In this document: positions 1 to 5,702 of the stretch, piece by piece
How positions within the stretch are numbered: position 1 is the first letter of the stretch
How the letters are laid out: the number at the start of each line of letters is the position of its first letter
DNA from: Bdellovibrionales bacterium
Lineage (GTDB): Bacteria > Bdellovibrionota > UBA1018 > CAIMNF01
Assembly (NCBI GenBank): GCA_947457605.1
Contig: CANGWP010000107.1
Span: 1 to 7,233 of the forward strand
Direction: 5' to 3'
DNA: 7,233 bases
Program-made: the position numbers and the translations under genes
Notes under the pieces: model-generated
What the model saw: the letters and a program-made list of their open reading frames with translations, nothing else
Database searches by the model: none
What the model was told of the DNA's origin: nothing

Positions 1-1
1 A

Positions 2-721
2 ACGGGCGAGACATTGAAAAAAGAAGTCAGCTTTGAATCCATGGCAAGACTTAGGGGTGCGGAAGTGAAGGACGTTCTCTCTGTGGGGGGGGAGTTCTAC
101 GCGCTTCTCGCACTTGATCGTTTGAGCGCACGGTCCGGTCTGCTTCTTGAAGCGAACCGGATCAAGGCAAAGCTGGAGGCAGGTTTGAGTGCGCTTGAGG
201 AAGGGTATTCGGCCGCGCGCTTCCAGGATGCCCGAAAAGACATGGATCAGCTCCGTGAGTTGGGTTCCGAGGCGTCGGTGCTCGGCATGGCGGCCGTTTT
301 GCCGCTCGACGCACTGGAGTCCCGTTTTGTCAGAACGGAGTCTGCGGTTCGGGAGCGAAATCGAAACTTGAAATTCCGGGTCTCCACGCTAAAGGGGGAT
401 GAAAGGTTTGCAAGGGATCTTGAGATTTGCATCCAGGATCAGGGAGGAACGATTGTGACTTCCGATTCCGCGCAGGATGGAGCAGGGCAGATCCAGGTAG
501 CCCTGCTCGAGCAGCCCCAGCATCTTGAGATTGCGGGCTGGGTAAAGATCAAGTTCGAGCTTACGGCAAATCTCATTCGTCCGGAGGGCAAAAGCATCCG
601 GATCAAGGAGAGTCGGACCGAAACCGCCCGAAGCAAGGAAGCAGCCCTCGAGGCTGCGGCGGAGGATCTTTCAAAACGGATTTGTGAACAGGCCTGGAAT
701 CGTCTGGGTGAATTGAAATAA
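2..721 (+). CDS. LPP20-like envelope protein, C-terminal part (5' end outside window)
   Basis: The frame is open from base 2 to a TAA at 719-721. A TTG at 14 could serve as a start, but no ribosome binding site or signal peptide goes with it, so the gene most likely begins upstream of the window. The first visible third (Gly-Gly-Glu-Phe-Tyr-Ala-Leu-Leu-Ala-Leu-Asp-Arg, about residues 30-41 of the visible part) resembles the final strand of an LPP20-type domain, where a 'YALAvLdR' stretch is common. A charged alpha-helical, probably coiled-coil segment follows (about 45-95). The C-terminal domain (about 120-239) is mixed alpha/beta and ends in a long Ala/Glu-rich helix. The next gene starts 13 nt downstream and is also LPP20-like, so the two look like parts of one envelope operon. 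Function is unknown. The family assignment rests on pattern resemblance only. An 8-G run lies at 85-92, and the reading frame looks continuous across it. Confidence 0.7.
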   Translation, partial: TGETLKKEVSFESMARLRGAEVKDVLSVGGEFYALLALDRLSARSGLLLEANRIKAKLEAGLSALEEGYSAARFQDARKDMDQLRELGSEASVLGMAAVLPLDALESRFVRTESAVRERNRNLKFRVSTLKGDERFARDLEICIQDQGGTIVTSDSAQDGAGQIQVALLEQPQHLEIAGWVKIKFELTANLIRPEGKSIRIKESRTETARSKEAALEAAAEDLSKRICEQAWNRLGELK

Positions 722-734
722 GAAAGGTGGATGT

Positions 735-1388
735 ATGAATAAAATCATGGGTATCGTTGGTTTGGGAGTGCTGTTCAGTGCTTGCGGAGGTGCTCCGGTT
801 CGCGAGGTAACGGTGGAAGCGCCGCAATTCAAGGTGACCGATGCGGCTCCGGGAGGTAGGGAAGCATGGCTTGATAATCCGAACTTCTTTGCAAAAAAAG
901 AGGGTCTCGATGTCGAAAATTTCTTCTATTACACCGGGGACGCGCAGAGTGCTGACAAGCGAATGGCCTGCGAGAAGGCCAATGCAGACGCCCTGGATGA
1001 CATCGCAAAGCAAGTGAGCACCTTTGTGGATAGTGCGATTGCAAGAGCCACAACGGATTCAACAGGATCCGACTCCAGCGGGATCTCGGCCATATCCGCA
1101 AGCCAGACCGAATCCTCGAAACTTTCCTCCCAGCTCTCTAAGGCGCTGGTGAGTGGAGTGGAAAAGAACAAGCAGTACTGGGAGCAGAGGGATTTTTCAT
1201 CCGCCGGAGGGGCGAAGTCCGTGTTCTATTGCTGGGTTCTCGCCAAAGTTTCAAAAAAACAGGTGGACGACCTGATCATGAAGGCCCAGAGCATCCGCTT
1301 TAAAAATGATCCCAATTTGCGGGCGAAAGTGGAAGGCAAGCTACAGGACATCGAAAAGCAGTTTGATCGCTACATGGAGAACCGCTAA
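735..1388 (+). CDS. LPP20-like lipoprotein
   Basis: This 217-residue protein has a lipoprotein signal peptide: a short Lys-containing n-region, a hydrophobic core and the lipobox Phe-Ser-Ala-Cys with Cys17. Residue +2 is Gly, which does not signal inner-membrane retention by the E. coli rule, so outer-membrane placement is likely. The mature part follows the LPP20 pattern: Arg-Glu-Ala-Trp-Leu near 42-46, a Phe-Tyr-Tyr-Thr-Gly strand (63-68), a helix rich in Ala, Asp and Lys (74-105), a Ser/Thr-rich linker (105-135), then a strand with Val-Phe-Tyr-Cys-Trp-Val-Leu-Ala (163-170) and a charged C-terminal helix. ATG 735 is preceded by an AAAGGTGG ribosome binding site at 723-730; an ATG at 731 runs into a stop after three codons and is not the start. 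LPP20 proteins are surface or outer-membrane lipoproteins, including the flagellum-associated FlgP, but no flagellar gene is visible here. Two further cysteines, Cys79 and Cys166, could pair once exported. Confidence 0.8.
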   Translation: MNKIMGIVGLGVLFSACGGAPVREVTVEAPQFKVTDAAPGGREAWLDNPNFFAKKEGLDVENFFYYTGDAQSADKRMACEKANADALDDIAKQVSTFVDSAIARATTDSTGSDSSGISAISASQTESSKLSSQLSKALVSGVEKNKQYWEQRDFSSAGGAKSVFYCWVLAKVSKKQVDDLIMKAQSIRFKNDPNLRAKVEGKLQDIEKQFDRYMENR

Positions 1389-1406
1389 GCGGAAAAAGGG
1401 GAAACA

Positions 1407-2024
1407 ATGAAAACAGCAAATCTACTCACAGTGGCAGGTGCGATGATCGGGTTGCTCGCGGGATGTTCTTCATTCAAGGCACAGCGCGTGGACGAAGCCA
1501 AGGCCGACGAGAAGGCCATGGAAATCACGGACAACTGGGTGGATGGAGACACCATCCGTGTGATTTCAGGATCCATGAAGCAGGTCTATGCCCACAAGAG
1601 GTTCCTGGAGTTCAAAAATCGATTTGGCTCAAAGCGGATCAAGCTTTTCGTCGGTGAAATCCGGAACAATACCTCGGAATCTTATTTCCCCGTGAAGGAT
1701 CTTGAGGATGCTTTGCTTGAGCAAATTTCAAATTCTGATGATTTCACTCTCATCGATGCGGCACGCAGGGACTCCTTATTGAAGGAAATCACCTATCAGA
1801 ACGACGGGATGGTGGATCCGGCCCAAGCAAAGAAGGTCGGGCGACAATCCGGAGCGGATGTCATGATTTTTGGTGACATCAACATGAAGCCGGAAACCCG
1901 GGATGGAAAGACGATCAAGACCTACACCGTGAATCTAAGGCTGACTGAGATCCAGTCGTCGGAGGAGATTTGCAGGACGCGCGAGAAGATCAACAAGTTC
2001 AGCGAAGGTGGGGCGAAGTGGTAG
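1407..2024 (+). CDS. LpoB-like penicillin-binding protein activator lipoprotein
   Basis: This 205-residue lipoprotein has the lipobox Leu-Ala-Gly-Cys at Cys20, followed by Ser, which suits outer-membrane sorting. The mature part matches the LpoB family. It has Asp-Asn-Trp-Val-Asp-Gly-Asp-Thr (42-49), the strand and turn Val-Gly-Glu-Ile-Arg-Asn-Asn-Thr (82-89), the Leu-Leu-Lys-Glu-Ile-Thr-Tyr-Gln segment (124-131), Gly-Met-Val-Asp-Pro-Ala (134-139), and Gly-Ala-Asp-Val-Met-Ile-Phe-Gly-Asp-Ile (149-158). Length is close to E. coli LpoB (about 213 aa), although the Pro-rich linker of the E. coli protein is short here. In Gammaproteobacteria LpoB reaches from the outer membrane through the peptidoglycan layer to stimulate the bifunctional synthase PBP1B. 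Whether the target is the same here is unknown. ATG 1407 has a good AAAGGGGA site at 1395-1402, 18 nt after the previous stop, and the downstream gene overlaps it by 7 nt. Family confidence is high; the partner is inference. Confidence 0.87.
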   Translation: MKTANLLTVAGAMIGLLAGCSSFKAQRVDEAKADEKAMEITDNWVDGDTIRVISGSMKQVYAHKRFLEFKNRFGSKRIKLFVGEIRNNTSESYFPVKDLEDALLEQISNSDDFTLIDAARRDSLLKEITYQNDGMVDPAQAKKVGRQSGADVMIFGDINMKPETRDGKTIKTYTVNLRLTEIQSSEEICRTREKINKFSEGGAKW

Positions 2025-3658
2025 GTTTGTCGGGAGCAAGGTTTTGGGCTTGCTCCCCGCGGGCCTTTCGCATTTTTCGGATTCTGTCAGGGTTTGGTCT
2101 GTTGTGTCTGGTGGGTTGCGCCACCGGGGATTCGGCACGGCTGAAGTCAAGCCGGGAGCATTTTTCAAAGGGTGAGTTTGAACGGGCTGAGGGGGATTTG
2201 TATTCCTCCGAAGTCCTGGAGCGCAAAGAGAGTCGATTGCAGCATTTTCTTTGGCTTGCATCGCTGGGCGCGGGTCAGCGTACCTACGAAAAAGTGTTGT
2301 ATTATTCGGACCGGGCGCGGGAGCTTGCTCTGGAGCTGCGCTCGGATCGTGGTGGATATGATTGGTTGAGTTCGGAATACAAAAGCAATCCCATTGAGTT
2401 CTCCTGCCTTCATTACTTTCTTGTGATTTCAAACCTCATCCTGGCTGAAGACGGAGCTTCGCCACAATGGTCGATTCCTGAACTCAAGCTGAAAAACGGA
2501 ACGATCTTGGTTCCTGCCCAGGATTTTCCCGCTCGGACCTACACACCCAGGGAGATTGCGGAATTTCGAATGCGGGCCCGGGCAGAGCTTAAGGCGTGGA
2601 ACCAATTCCTGGAGGTCTTGAAACGGACGTATCCGAACCAACCCTTCTATCAGGAGGATTTGTTGGCCCGACTCCTCGGAGCTTTTGTCCACGGGGGTTC
2701 AAGTACGTTGCAAGAAAAGAGAACCGGAGAACTTCTGGCATCCGATGGGCTTAGGTTTCTTGATGGGCATCCCGGTCCTTCGATCTTCGACGAGAATGAG
2801 TCAGGGCTTCGCGATTTTTTGAAACGTTTGTTGGACAGGGCAAGTTCCTCCAAGAGGGAAAATTCACACGAACGGCTTGTTTTGATTGAGACCGGAGTGA
2901 TGCCGGAATTGAAGCCCAAGAAGGTCATCGTAGGATTGAGTTCGATTTTCGAACGGGTGGAGGATCCGGTGCTGCGGGCGGAGCTCGAGAGAATTGGATT
3001 CCATGTACTGATCCAGTTCGCCCCGGAGTTCGGATTGATCGCATTCAGCGGCGCAGTTGCCGGAGCCATCAGCAGTGGTCCGGACGATGCCCCCAAGTCC
3101 CTGAGTGGAGCCATTGATCGGAGTTTCGGGTTTGAGATCTCTTTTCCAGCCATGGAGCCCGGTTCCACTGTTCGGAATCAGAAACTCATTTTGAATGGTG
3201 GCGACGGAAAGCGCTTTGAGTTTTCACTTCAACCCATGGGTCCGATTCGGGAGATTCTCTCGCGAGAGTTGTCAAAGCGTCGAGAAAAGGAGTGGTCGGC
3301 CAAGGCTGTCAAGATCGGGGTTCAGTACCTATCGATTCTGATTCCTGCCGTTGCGGCCTATCGTGAGGCCACACGAGAGAACAATGTGTTCAAGAAGCTT
3401 GCGATTCTTGCCGGATTTTTTATTGCAAAGAAAATGATCGATCGGGCCAATGCTCCGGACCTTCGATCCTGGAGTCTTTTGCCGGAGTTGATTTCAGGGA
3501 ATCTGTTGAGCATCCCTCCTGGCTCCTATTCCGTGGAGTTCTCCCAGATCAGGGGAGATCTTGAAACAAAGCATTCTTTGGGAGAATGGAAATTGACCGA
3601 AAACGGGCCCTTTTTTCTCCACCGAAGAGTTTTCGATTCGGGTGCCAGGGACTTGTAA
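2018..3658 (+). CDS. COG3014-like lipoprotein with TPR-like N-terminus
   Basis: I choose GTG 2018 as the start (546 aa). It has AAGGTGG at 2005-2011 with 6-nt spacing, overlaps the stop of the LpoB-like gene by 7 nt, and leaves a sensible lipoprotein signal peptide: Arg-rich n-region, hydrophobic core, lipobox Leu-Val-Gly-Cys at Cys34. An in-frame TTG at 1970 would add 16 charged residues lying wholly inside the upstream gene. Residues about 45-110 are helical and TPR-like (phrases such as 'FSKGEFERAEGDL'). The middle is helical, and the C-terminal half contains hydrophobic stretches (about 326-353 and 435-472). Signature-like pieces are Val-Leu-Ile-Glu-Thr-Gly-Val-Met-Pro-Glu-Leu-Lys (287-298), Asp-Leu-Arg-Ser-Trp-Ser-Leu-Leu-Pro (481-489) and Ile-Pro-Pro-Gly-Ser-Tyr (499-504). 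These recall the COG3014 family, whose members carry a similar 'G-x-x-P' stretch and an 'ADxRxWxxLP...lPPGxY' tail. Function is unknown; its position beside an LpoB-like gene suggests an envelope or peptidoglycan role. The family match is from memory of motifs. Confidence 0.75.
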   Translation: MVGLSGARFWACSPRAFRIFRILSGFGLLCLVGCATGDSARLKSSREHFSKGEFERAEGDLYSSEVLERKESRLQHFLWLASLGAGQRTYEKVLYYSDRARELALELRSDRGGYDWLSSEYKSNPIEFSCLHYFLVISNLILAEDGASPQWSIPELKLKNGTILVPAQDFPARTYTPREIAEFRMRARAELKAWNQFLEVLKRTYPNQPFYQEDLLARLLGAFVHGGSSTLQEKRTGELLASDGLRFLDGHPGPSIFDENESGLRDFLKRLLDRASSSKRENSHERLVLIETGVMPELKPKKVIVGLSSIFERVEDPVLRAELERIGFHVLIQFAPEFGLIAFSGAVAGAISSGPDDAPKSLSGAIDRSFGFEISFPAMEPGSTVRNQKLILNGGDGKRFEFSLQPMGPIREILSRELSKRREKEWSAKAVKIGVQYLSILIPAVAAYREATRENNVFKKLAILAGFFIAKKMIDRANAPDLRSWSLLPELISGNLLSIPPGSYSVEFSQIRGDLETKHSLGEWKLTENGPFFLHRRVFDSGARDL

Positions 3659-3681
3659 AAAGGCCTCCGCTCTGACACAAT
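3653..3681 (+). promoter_or_regulatory. candidate sigma-70 promoter of eno
   Basis: TTGTAA (3653-3658, 4 of 6 to the -35 consensus) and CACAAT (3676-3681, 4 of 6 to the -10 consensus) are 17 bp apart. The -35 box contains the stop codon of the upstream lipoprotein gene. Transcription would start near 3688, leaving a leader of about 18 nt before eno. The same CACAAT hexamer serves in the cold-shock gene promoter, which raises my trust slightly, but this is pattern matching only. Confidence 0.4.
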
Positions 3682-3705
3682 CGCAAGACTTCCAAGGAGC
3701 CTCTT

Positions 3706-5040
3706 ATGGTGAAAATTGAAAAAGTTGTTGCGCGCGAAATACTGGATTCACGGGGATTTCCCACCGTCGAGGTGGAGTTGTTTTCCAGTGGCATGAGGGC
3801 ATCTGCCATCGTTCCTTCCGGAGCCTCGACCGGCGAGGGAGAGGCCCTCGAGCTCCGGGACGGTGATTCCAAGCGCTTCATCGGCAAGGGTGTGCTGAAA
3901 GCCGTTCAGAACGTTGAACTTGAAATCGCCCCTGCAATCACAGGCAAGGAGTTCCTACGGCAGTCTGTATTTGATGATCTTTTGAGAAATCTGGATGGAA
4001 CCCCGAACAAGGCGAAACTTGGCGCCAATGCGATTTTGCCGGTGAGCATGGCCTTCTCAAGGCTTCAGGCCATGGTGATTGCAAAACAAGGTTTTTCCCC
4101 TCTGGCGCTCACCGAGAACATTTCCAGCATCTTTGGAAGTCAGGGGGTCACGCTGCCGGTACCACTCATGAACGTATTCAATGGTGGGAAGCATGCAGAC
4201 AATGGCATTGCCATTCAGGAGTTCATGATTGTTCCGACCGGCTTTTCCCGTTTCTCCGAAGCTTTGCGTGCGGGAGTTGAAGTCTTCCACTCGCTTAAAA
4301 AGATTCTCTCCAAAAAAGGTCTCACGACAGCGGTGGGGGATGAAGGGGGTTTTGCTCCAAGGATTTCCGCAGAAGAGGAAGCGGGTCCCGGATCTCACGA
4401 AAAAGTTCTTACCCTTTTGCTCGATGCCATTGAATCCGCTGGATATCGTGCAGGGGAGGATATTTTCCTCGCCTTGGATTGCGCCTCGAGTGAGTTTTCC
4501 AAAAAGAGTGGGACCGGCGTTCTTTATCAATTCGAGGGTTCTTCCCGAAGCTCGGCAGAAATGGCCCAAATCTACGAGAAGTGGGTTTCCCAATATCCCA
4601 TTCTTTCGATTGAGGACGGTCTGGCCGAACATGATTGGGAGGGTTGGAAGTTGCTCACTCAAAAAATTGGAAAACAGGTGCAGTTGGTGGGAGATGATCT
4701 CTTTGTGACCAATCCCGAATTCCTGAAAAAGGGGGTCGAAAGAGGAGTTGCGAACTCCATTCTGATTAAGCTGAACCAGATCGGAACCGTGACCGAGACA
4801 CTTGAAGCCATGAAGATGGCGCATCTCGCGAATTACACCACGATCAGTTCGCATCGAAGTGGCGAGAGCGAGGATTGCTTTATTGCAGATCTTGCAGTGG
4901 CAACGGATGCAGGCCAAATCAAGACGGGTTCTGCCTCGCGTTCTGACCGACTTGCAAAATACAATCAACTTTTAAGGCTTGAACAAGCCCTGGGGTCCCG
5001 TGCTAAATTTAAAGGGAAGGGGTCATTTCAAGTCAGGTGA
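3706..5040 (+). CDS. eno: Enolase (phosphopyruvate hydratase)
   Basis: Enolase interconverts 2-phosphoglycerate and phosphoenolpyruvate in the cytoplasm, near the end of glycolysis. All catalytic landmarks are visible: the mobile loop Pro-Ser-Gly-Ala-Ser-Thr-Gly (37-43), His163 in the Gly-Lys-His-Ala-Asp segment, Glu172 in Ile-Gln-Glu-Phe, and Glu213 in Gly-Asp-Glu-Gly-Gly. Metal ligands are Asp258 (Leu-Asp-Cys-Ala), Glu303 (Ser-Ile-Glu-Asp-Gly) and Asp330 (Val-Gly-Asp-Asp-Leu). The catalytic Lys355 (Ile-Leu-Ile-Lys), His383 (Ser-His-Arg-Ser-Gly-Glu) and Lys406 (Gln-Ile-Lys-Thr-Gly-Ser) are also present. At 444 residues it is slightly longer than the usual 420-435. It departs from typical sequences at Ala-Asn-Ala-Ile-Leu-Pro-Val-Ser (107-114, usually Gly for Pro), at Asp-Asn-Gly-Ile-Ala-Ile-Gln (165-171, usually Asn-Asn-x-Asp-x-Gln), and by extra residues near 225-231. 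ATG 3706 has AAGGAG at 3694-3699 with a 6-nt spacer. The stop overlaps the next gene by 4 nt. The product is not in doubt. Confidence 0.98.
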   Translation: MVKIEKVVAREILDSRGFPTVEVELFSSGMRASAIVPSGASTGEGEALELRDGDSKRFIGKGVLKAVQNVELEIAPAITGKEFLRQSVFDDLLRNLDGTPNKAKLGANAILPVSMAFSRLQAMVIAKQGFSPLALTENISSIFGSQGVTLPVPLMNVFNGGKHADNGIAIQEFMIVPTGFSRFSEALRAGVEVFHSLKKILSKKGLTTAVGDEGGFAPRISAEEEAGPGSHEKVLTLLLDAIESAGYRAGEDIFLALDCASSEFSKKSGTGVLYQFEGSSRSSAEMAQIYEKWVSQYPILSIEDGLAEHDWEGWKLLTQKIGKQVQLVGDDLFVTNPEFLKKGVERGVANSILIKLNQIGTVTETLEAMKMAHLANYTTISSHRSGESEDCFIADLAVATDAGQIKTGSASRSDRLAKYNQLLRLEQALGSRAKFKGKGSFQVR

Positions 5041-5339
5041 AACTAAGCAGACGGCTGGATCGCAATCGAATTTGGGGTGCTTTTTTCTTGATTTGGGTGC
5101 TCCTTTTCAGTGGGATTCTCGATTTTTGGGTGAAAAGCCCGGGCCTAAAACAGTGGATCAAGGTAAATAGCCAACTCAATGAAAAGCGACTCGAAATTGG
5201 CGCGACCGAAGCCAGAACGACCCTGCTTCTTCAGCTTTCCCGCGAGCTTCAATCGAACACAGCGGCTCAAGAACGTGAGATTCGCAAAGTTCTGGGGTAC
5301 ATTGACGAGCAAGAGGCGGTTTTCGAGTTTACTCCCTGA
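5037..5339 (+). CDS. ftsB: FtsB/DivIC-type septum formation initiator protein
   Basis: This 100-residue bitopic protein has a basic cytoplasmic N-terminus (Lys-Leu-Ser-Arg-Arg), one membrane span at about 12-32, then a periplasmic coiled coil (about 38-80). The C-terminal signature is Glu-Ile-Arg-Lys-Val-Leu-Gly-Tyr-Ile-Asp-Glu-Gln-Glu-Ala-Val-Phe-Glu-Phe (81-98), which matches the FtsB/DivIC ending in which a Leu-Gly pair is followed by an acidic residue and a beta strand. Length and layout are those of FtsB (about 100 aa). FtsB joins FtsL and FtsQ in the divisome and helps activate septal peptidoglycan synthesis by FtsW and FtsI. The start is GTG 5037 in a GTGA overlap with the eno stop. 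The nearest good Shine-Dalgarno (AAGGGG, 5017-5022) is 14 nt away, so translation probably depends on ribosomes finishing eno. An eno-ftsB order recurs in several proteobacterial groups (from memory). Its periplasmic part starts with 'VNSQLNEKRLEI', typical of the family. The symbol is by family, not proven orthology. Confidence 0.88.
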   Translation: MKLSRRLDRNRIWGAFFLIWVLLFSGILDFWVKSPGLKQWIKVNSQLNEKRLEIGATEARTTLLLQLSRELQSNTAAQEREIRKVLGYIDEQEAVFEFTP

Positions 5340-5357
5340 TTTTATCCTACTCTCGAT

Positions 5358-5385
5358 TTGACATCCCCTTTCTTTGCGTCACAAT
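5358..5385 (+). promoter_or_regulatory. sigma-70 promoter of the cold-shock gene
   Basis: A perfect -35 box TTGACA (5358-5363) is followed after 16 bp by CACAAT (5380-5385), 4 of 6 to TATAAT. Transcription would begin near 5392, giving a leader of only about 20 nt. That is unlike the long thermosensing leader of E. coli cspA. It lies 19 nt after the ftsB stop, so the cold-shock gene can be expressed apart from eno-ftsB. Confidence 0.65.
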
Positions 5386-5411
5386 AGTAACAGGGGAGGC
5401 ATCAAGGAACG

Positions 5412-5615
5412 ATGCACATCGGACAAGTGATCTGGTTCAATGATTCCAAGGGATTCGGGTTGATTGAAATCGAGGATGGAAATACTGTTTTCGTCCACTA
5501 TTCCTCCATTCAAGGTGATGGATTCAAAAGTTTGAAGCAAGGCCAGAAGGTCAGCTTTGATCTTTATGAAGATGAAGCCAAAGGGTATCTGGCCAAAAAT
5601 GTCACGACTTGCTGA
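5412..5615 (+). CDS. Cold-shock-domain protein (CspA family)
   Basis: This 67-residue single cold-shock domain is the usual length for the family. RNP1 is Lys-Gly-Phe-Gly-Leu-Ile (13-18) and RNP2 is Val-Phe-Val-His-Tyr-Ser (26-31). Trp8, Phe15, Phe27, His29 and Tyr30 occupy the nucleic-acid stacking face, and Gly-Gln-Lys-Val-Ser-Phe-Asp (44-50) is the expected strand. The position that is Phe in most family members (second aromatic of RNP1, Phe17 in B. subtilis CspB) is Leu17 here, which may alter binding. Such proteins bind single-stranded RNA or DNA and act as RNA chaperones; being in this family does not show cold induction. ATG 5412 follows AAGGA (5404-5408) at a tight 3 nt, and a second purine-rich stretch (GGGGAGG, 5393-5399) lies 12 nt upstream. 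The gene has its own promoter and ends just before a strong hairpin. It could be one of several csp paralogues, so I give no numbered symbol. Confidence 0.93.
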   Translation: MHIGQVIWFNDSKGFGLIEIEDGNTVFVHYSSIQGDGFKSLKQGQKVSFDLYEDEAKGYLAKNVTTC

Positions 5616-5634
5616 TTTCAGGTGAAAAATGAAA

Positions 5635-5662
5635 ACCCCGCTAATCTTCGCATTAGCGGGGT
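5635..5662. terminator. Bidirectional intrinsic terminator between convergent genes
   Basis: A perfect 11-bp inverted repeat, ACCCCGCTAAT (5635-5645) and ATTAGCGGGGT (5652-5662), encloses the 6-base loop CTTCGC. On the + strand it lies 19 nt after the cold-shock stop and is followed by a weak T-rich tract (TCTCTT). On the - strand it is followed by TTTTCATTTTT, a much better U-tract, so it should work best for the lipoprotein gene coming from the right and also insulate the two convergent units. Confidence 0.85.
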
Positions 5663-5702
5663 CTCTTGAGAGTTCACTTTGGAGTGAGGAGGAAACGTCA
5701 GC

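Noticed and set aside
14..16. TTG 14 as a true start of the first gene
   Set aside because: The frame is open to the window edge, there is no ribosome site or signal peptide, and the visible part begins in mid-domain.
603..1013. 136-codon minus-strand open frame
   Set aside because: Runs antisense across the junction of the two LPP20-like genes; no plausible protein features.
1970..2017. TTG 1970 as start of the COG3014-like lipoprotein
   Set aside because: It adds 16 charged residues before the signal peptide, lies inside the upstream gene, and GTG 2018 has a well-spaced ribosome site.
1935..2432. 165-codon minus-strand open frame across the LpoB/COG3014 junction
   Set aside because: Pro-rich, low-complexity translation opposite two well-supported lipoprotein genes, with no signal or family resemblance.
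4057..4968. 303-codon open frame on the minus strand
   Set aside because: It lies wholly inside enolase, which is certain, and its translation shows no family features; it is a shadow of codon usage on the other strand.
5673..5688. Small hairpin TCACT-TTGG-AGTGA as a second terminator
   Set aside because: Only 5 bp, no T-run on either side, and the much stronger stem at 5635-5662 accounts for termination.
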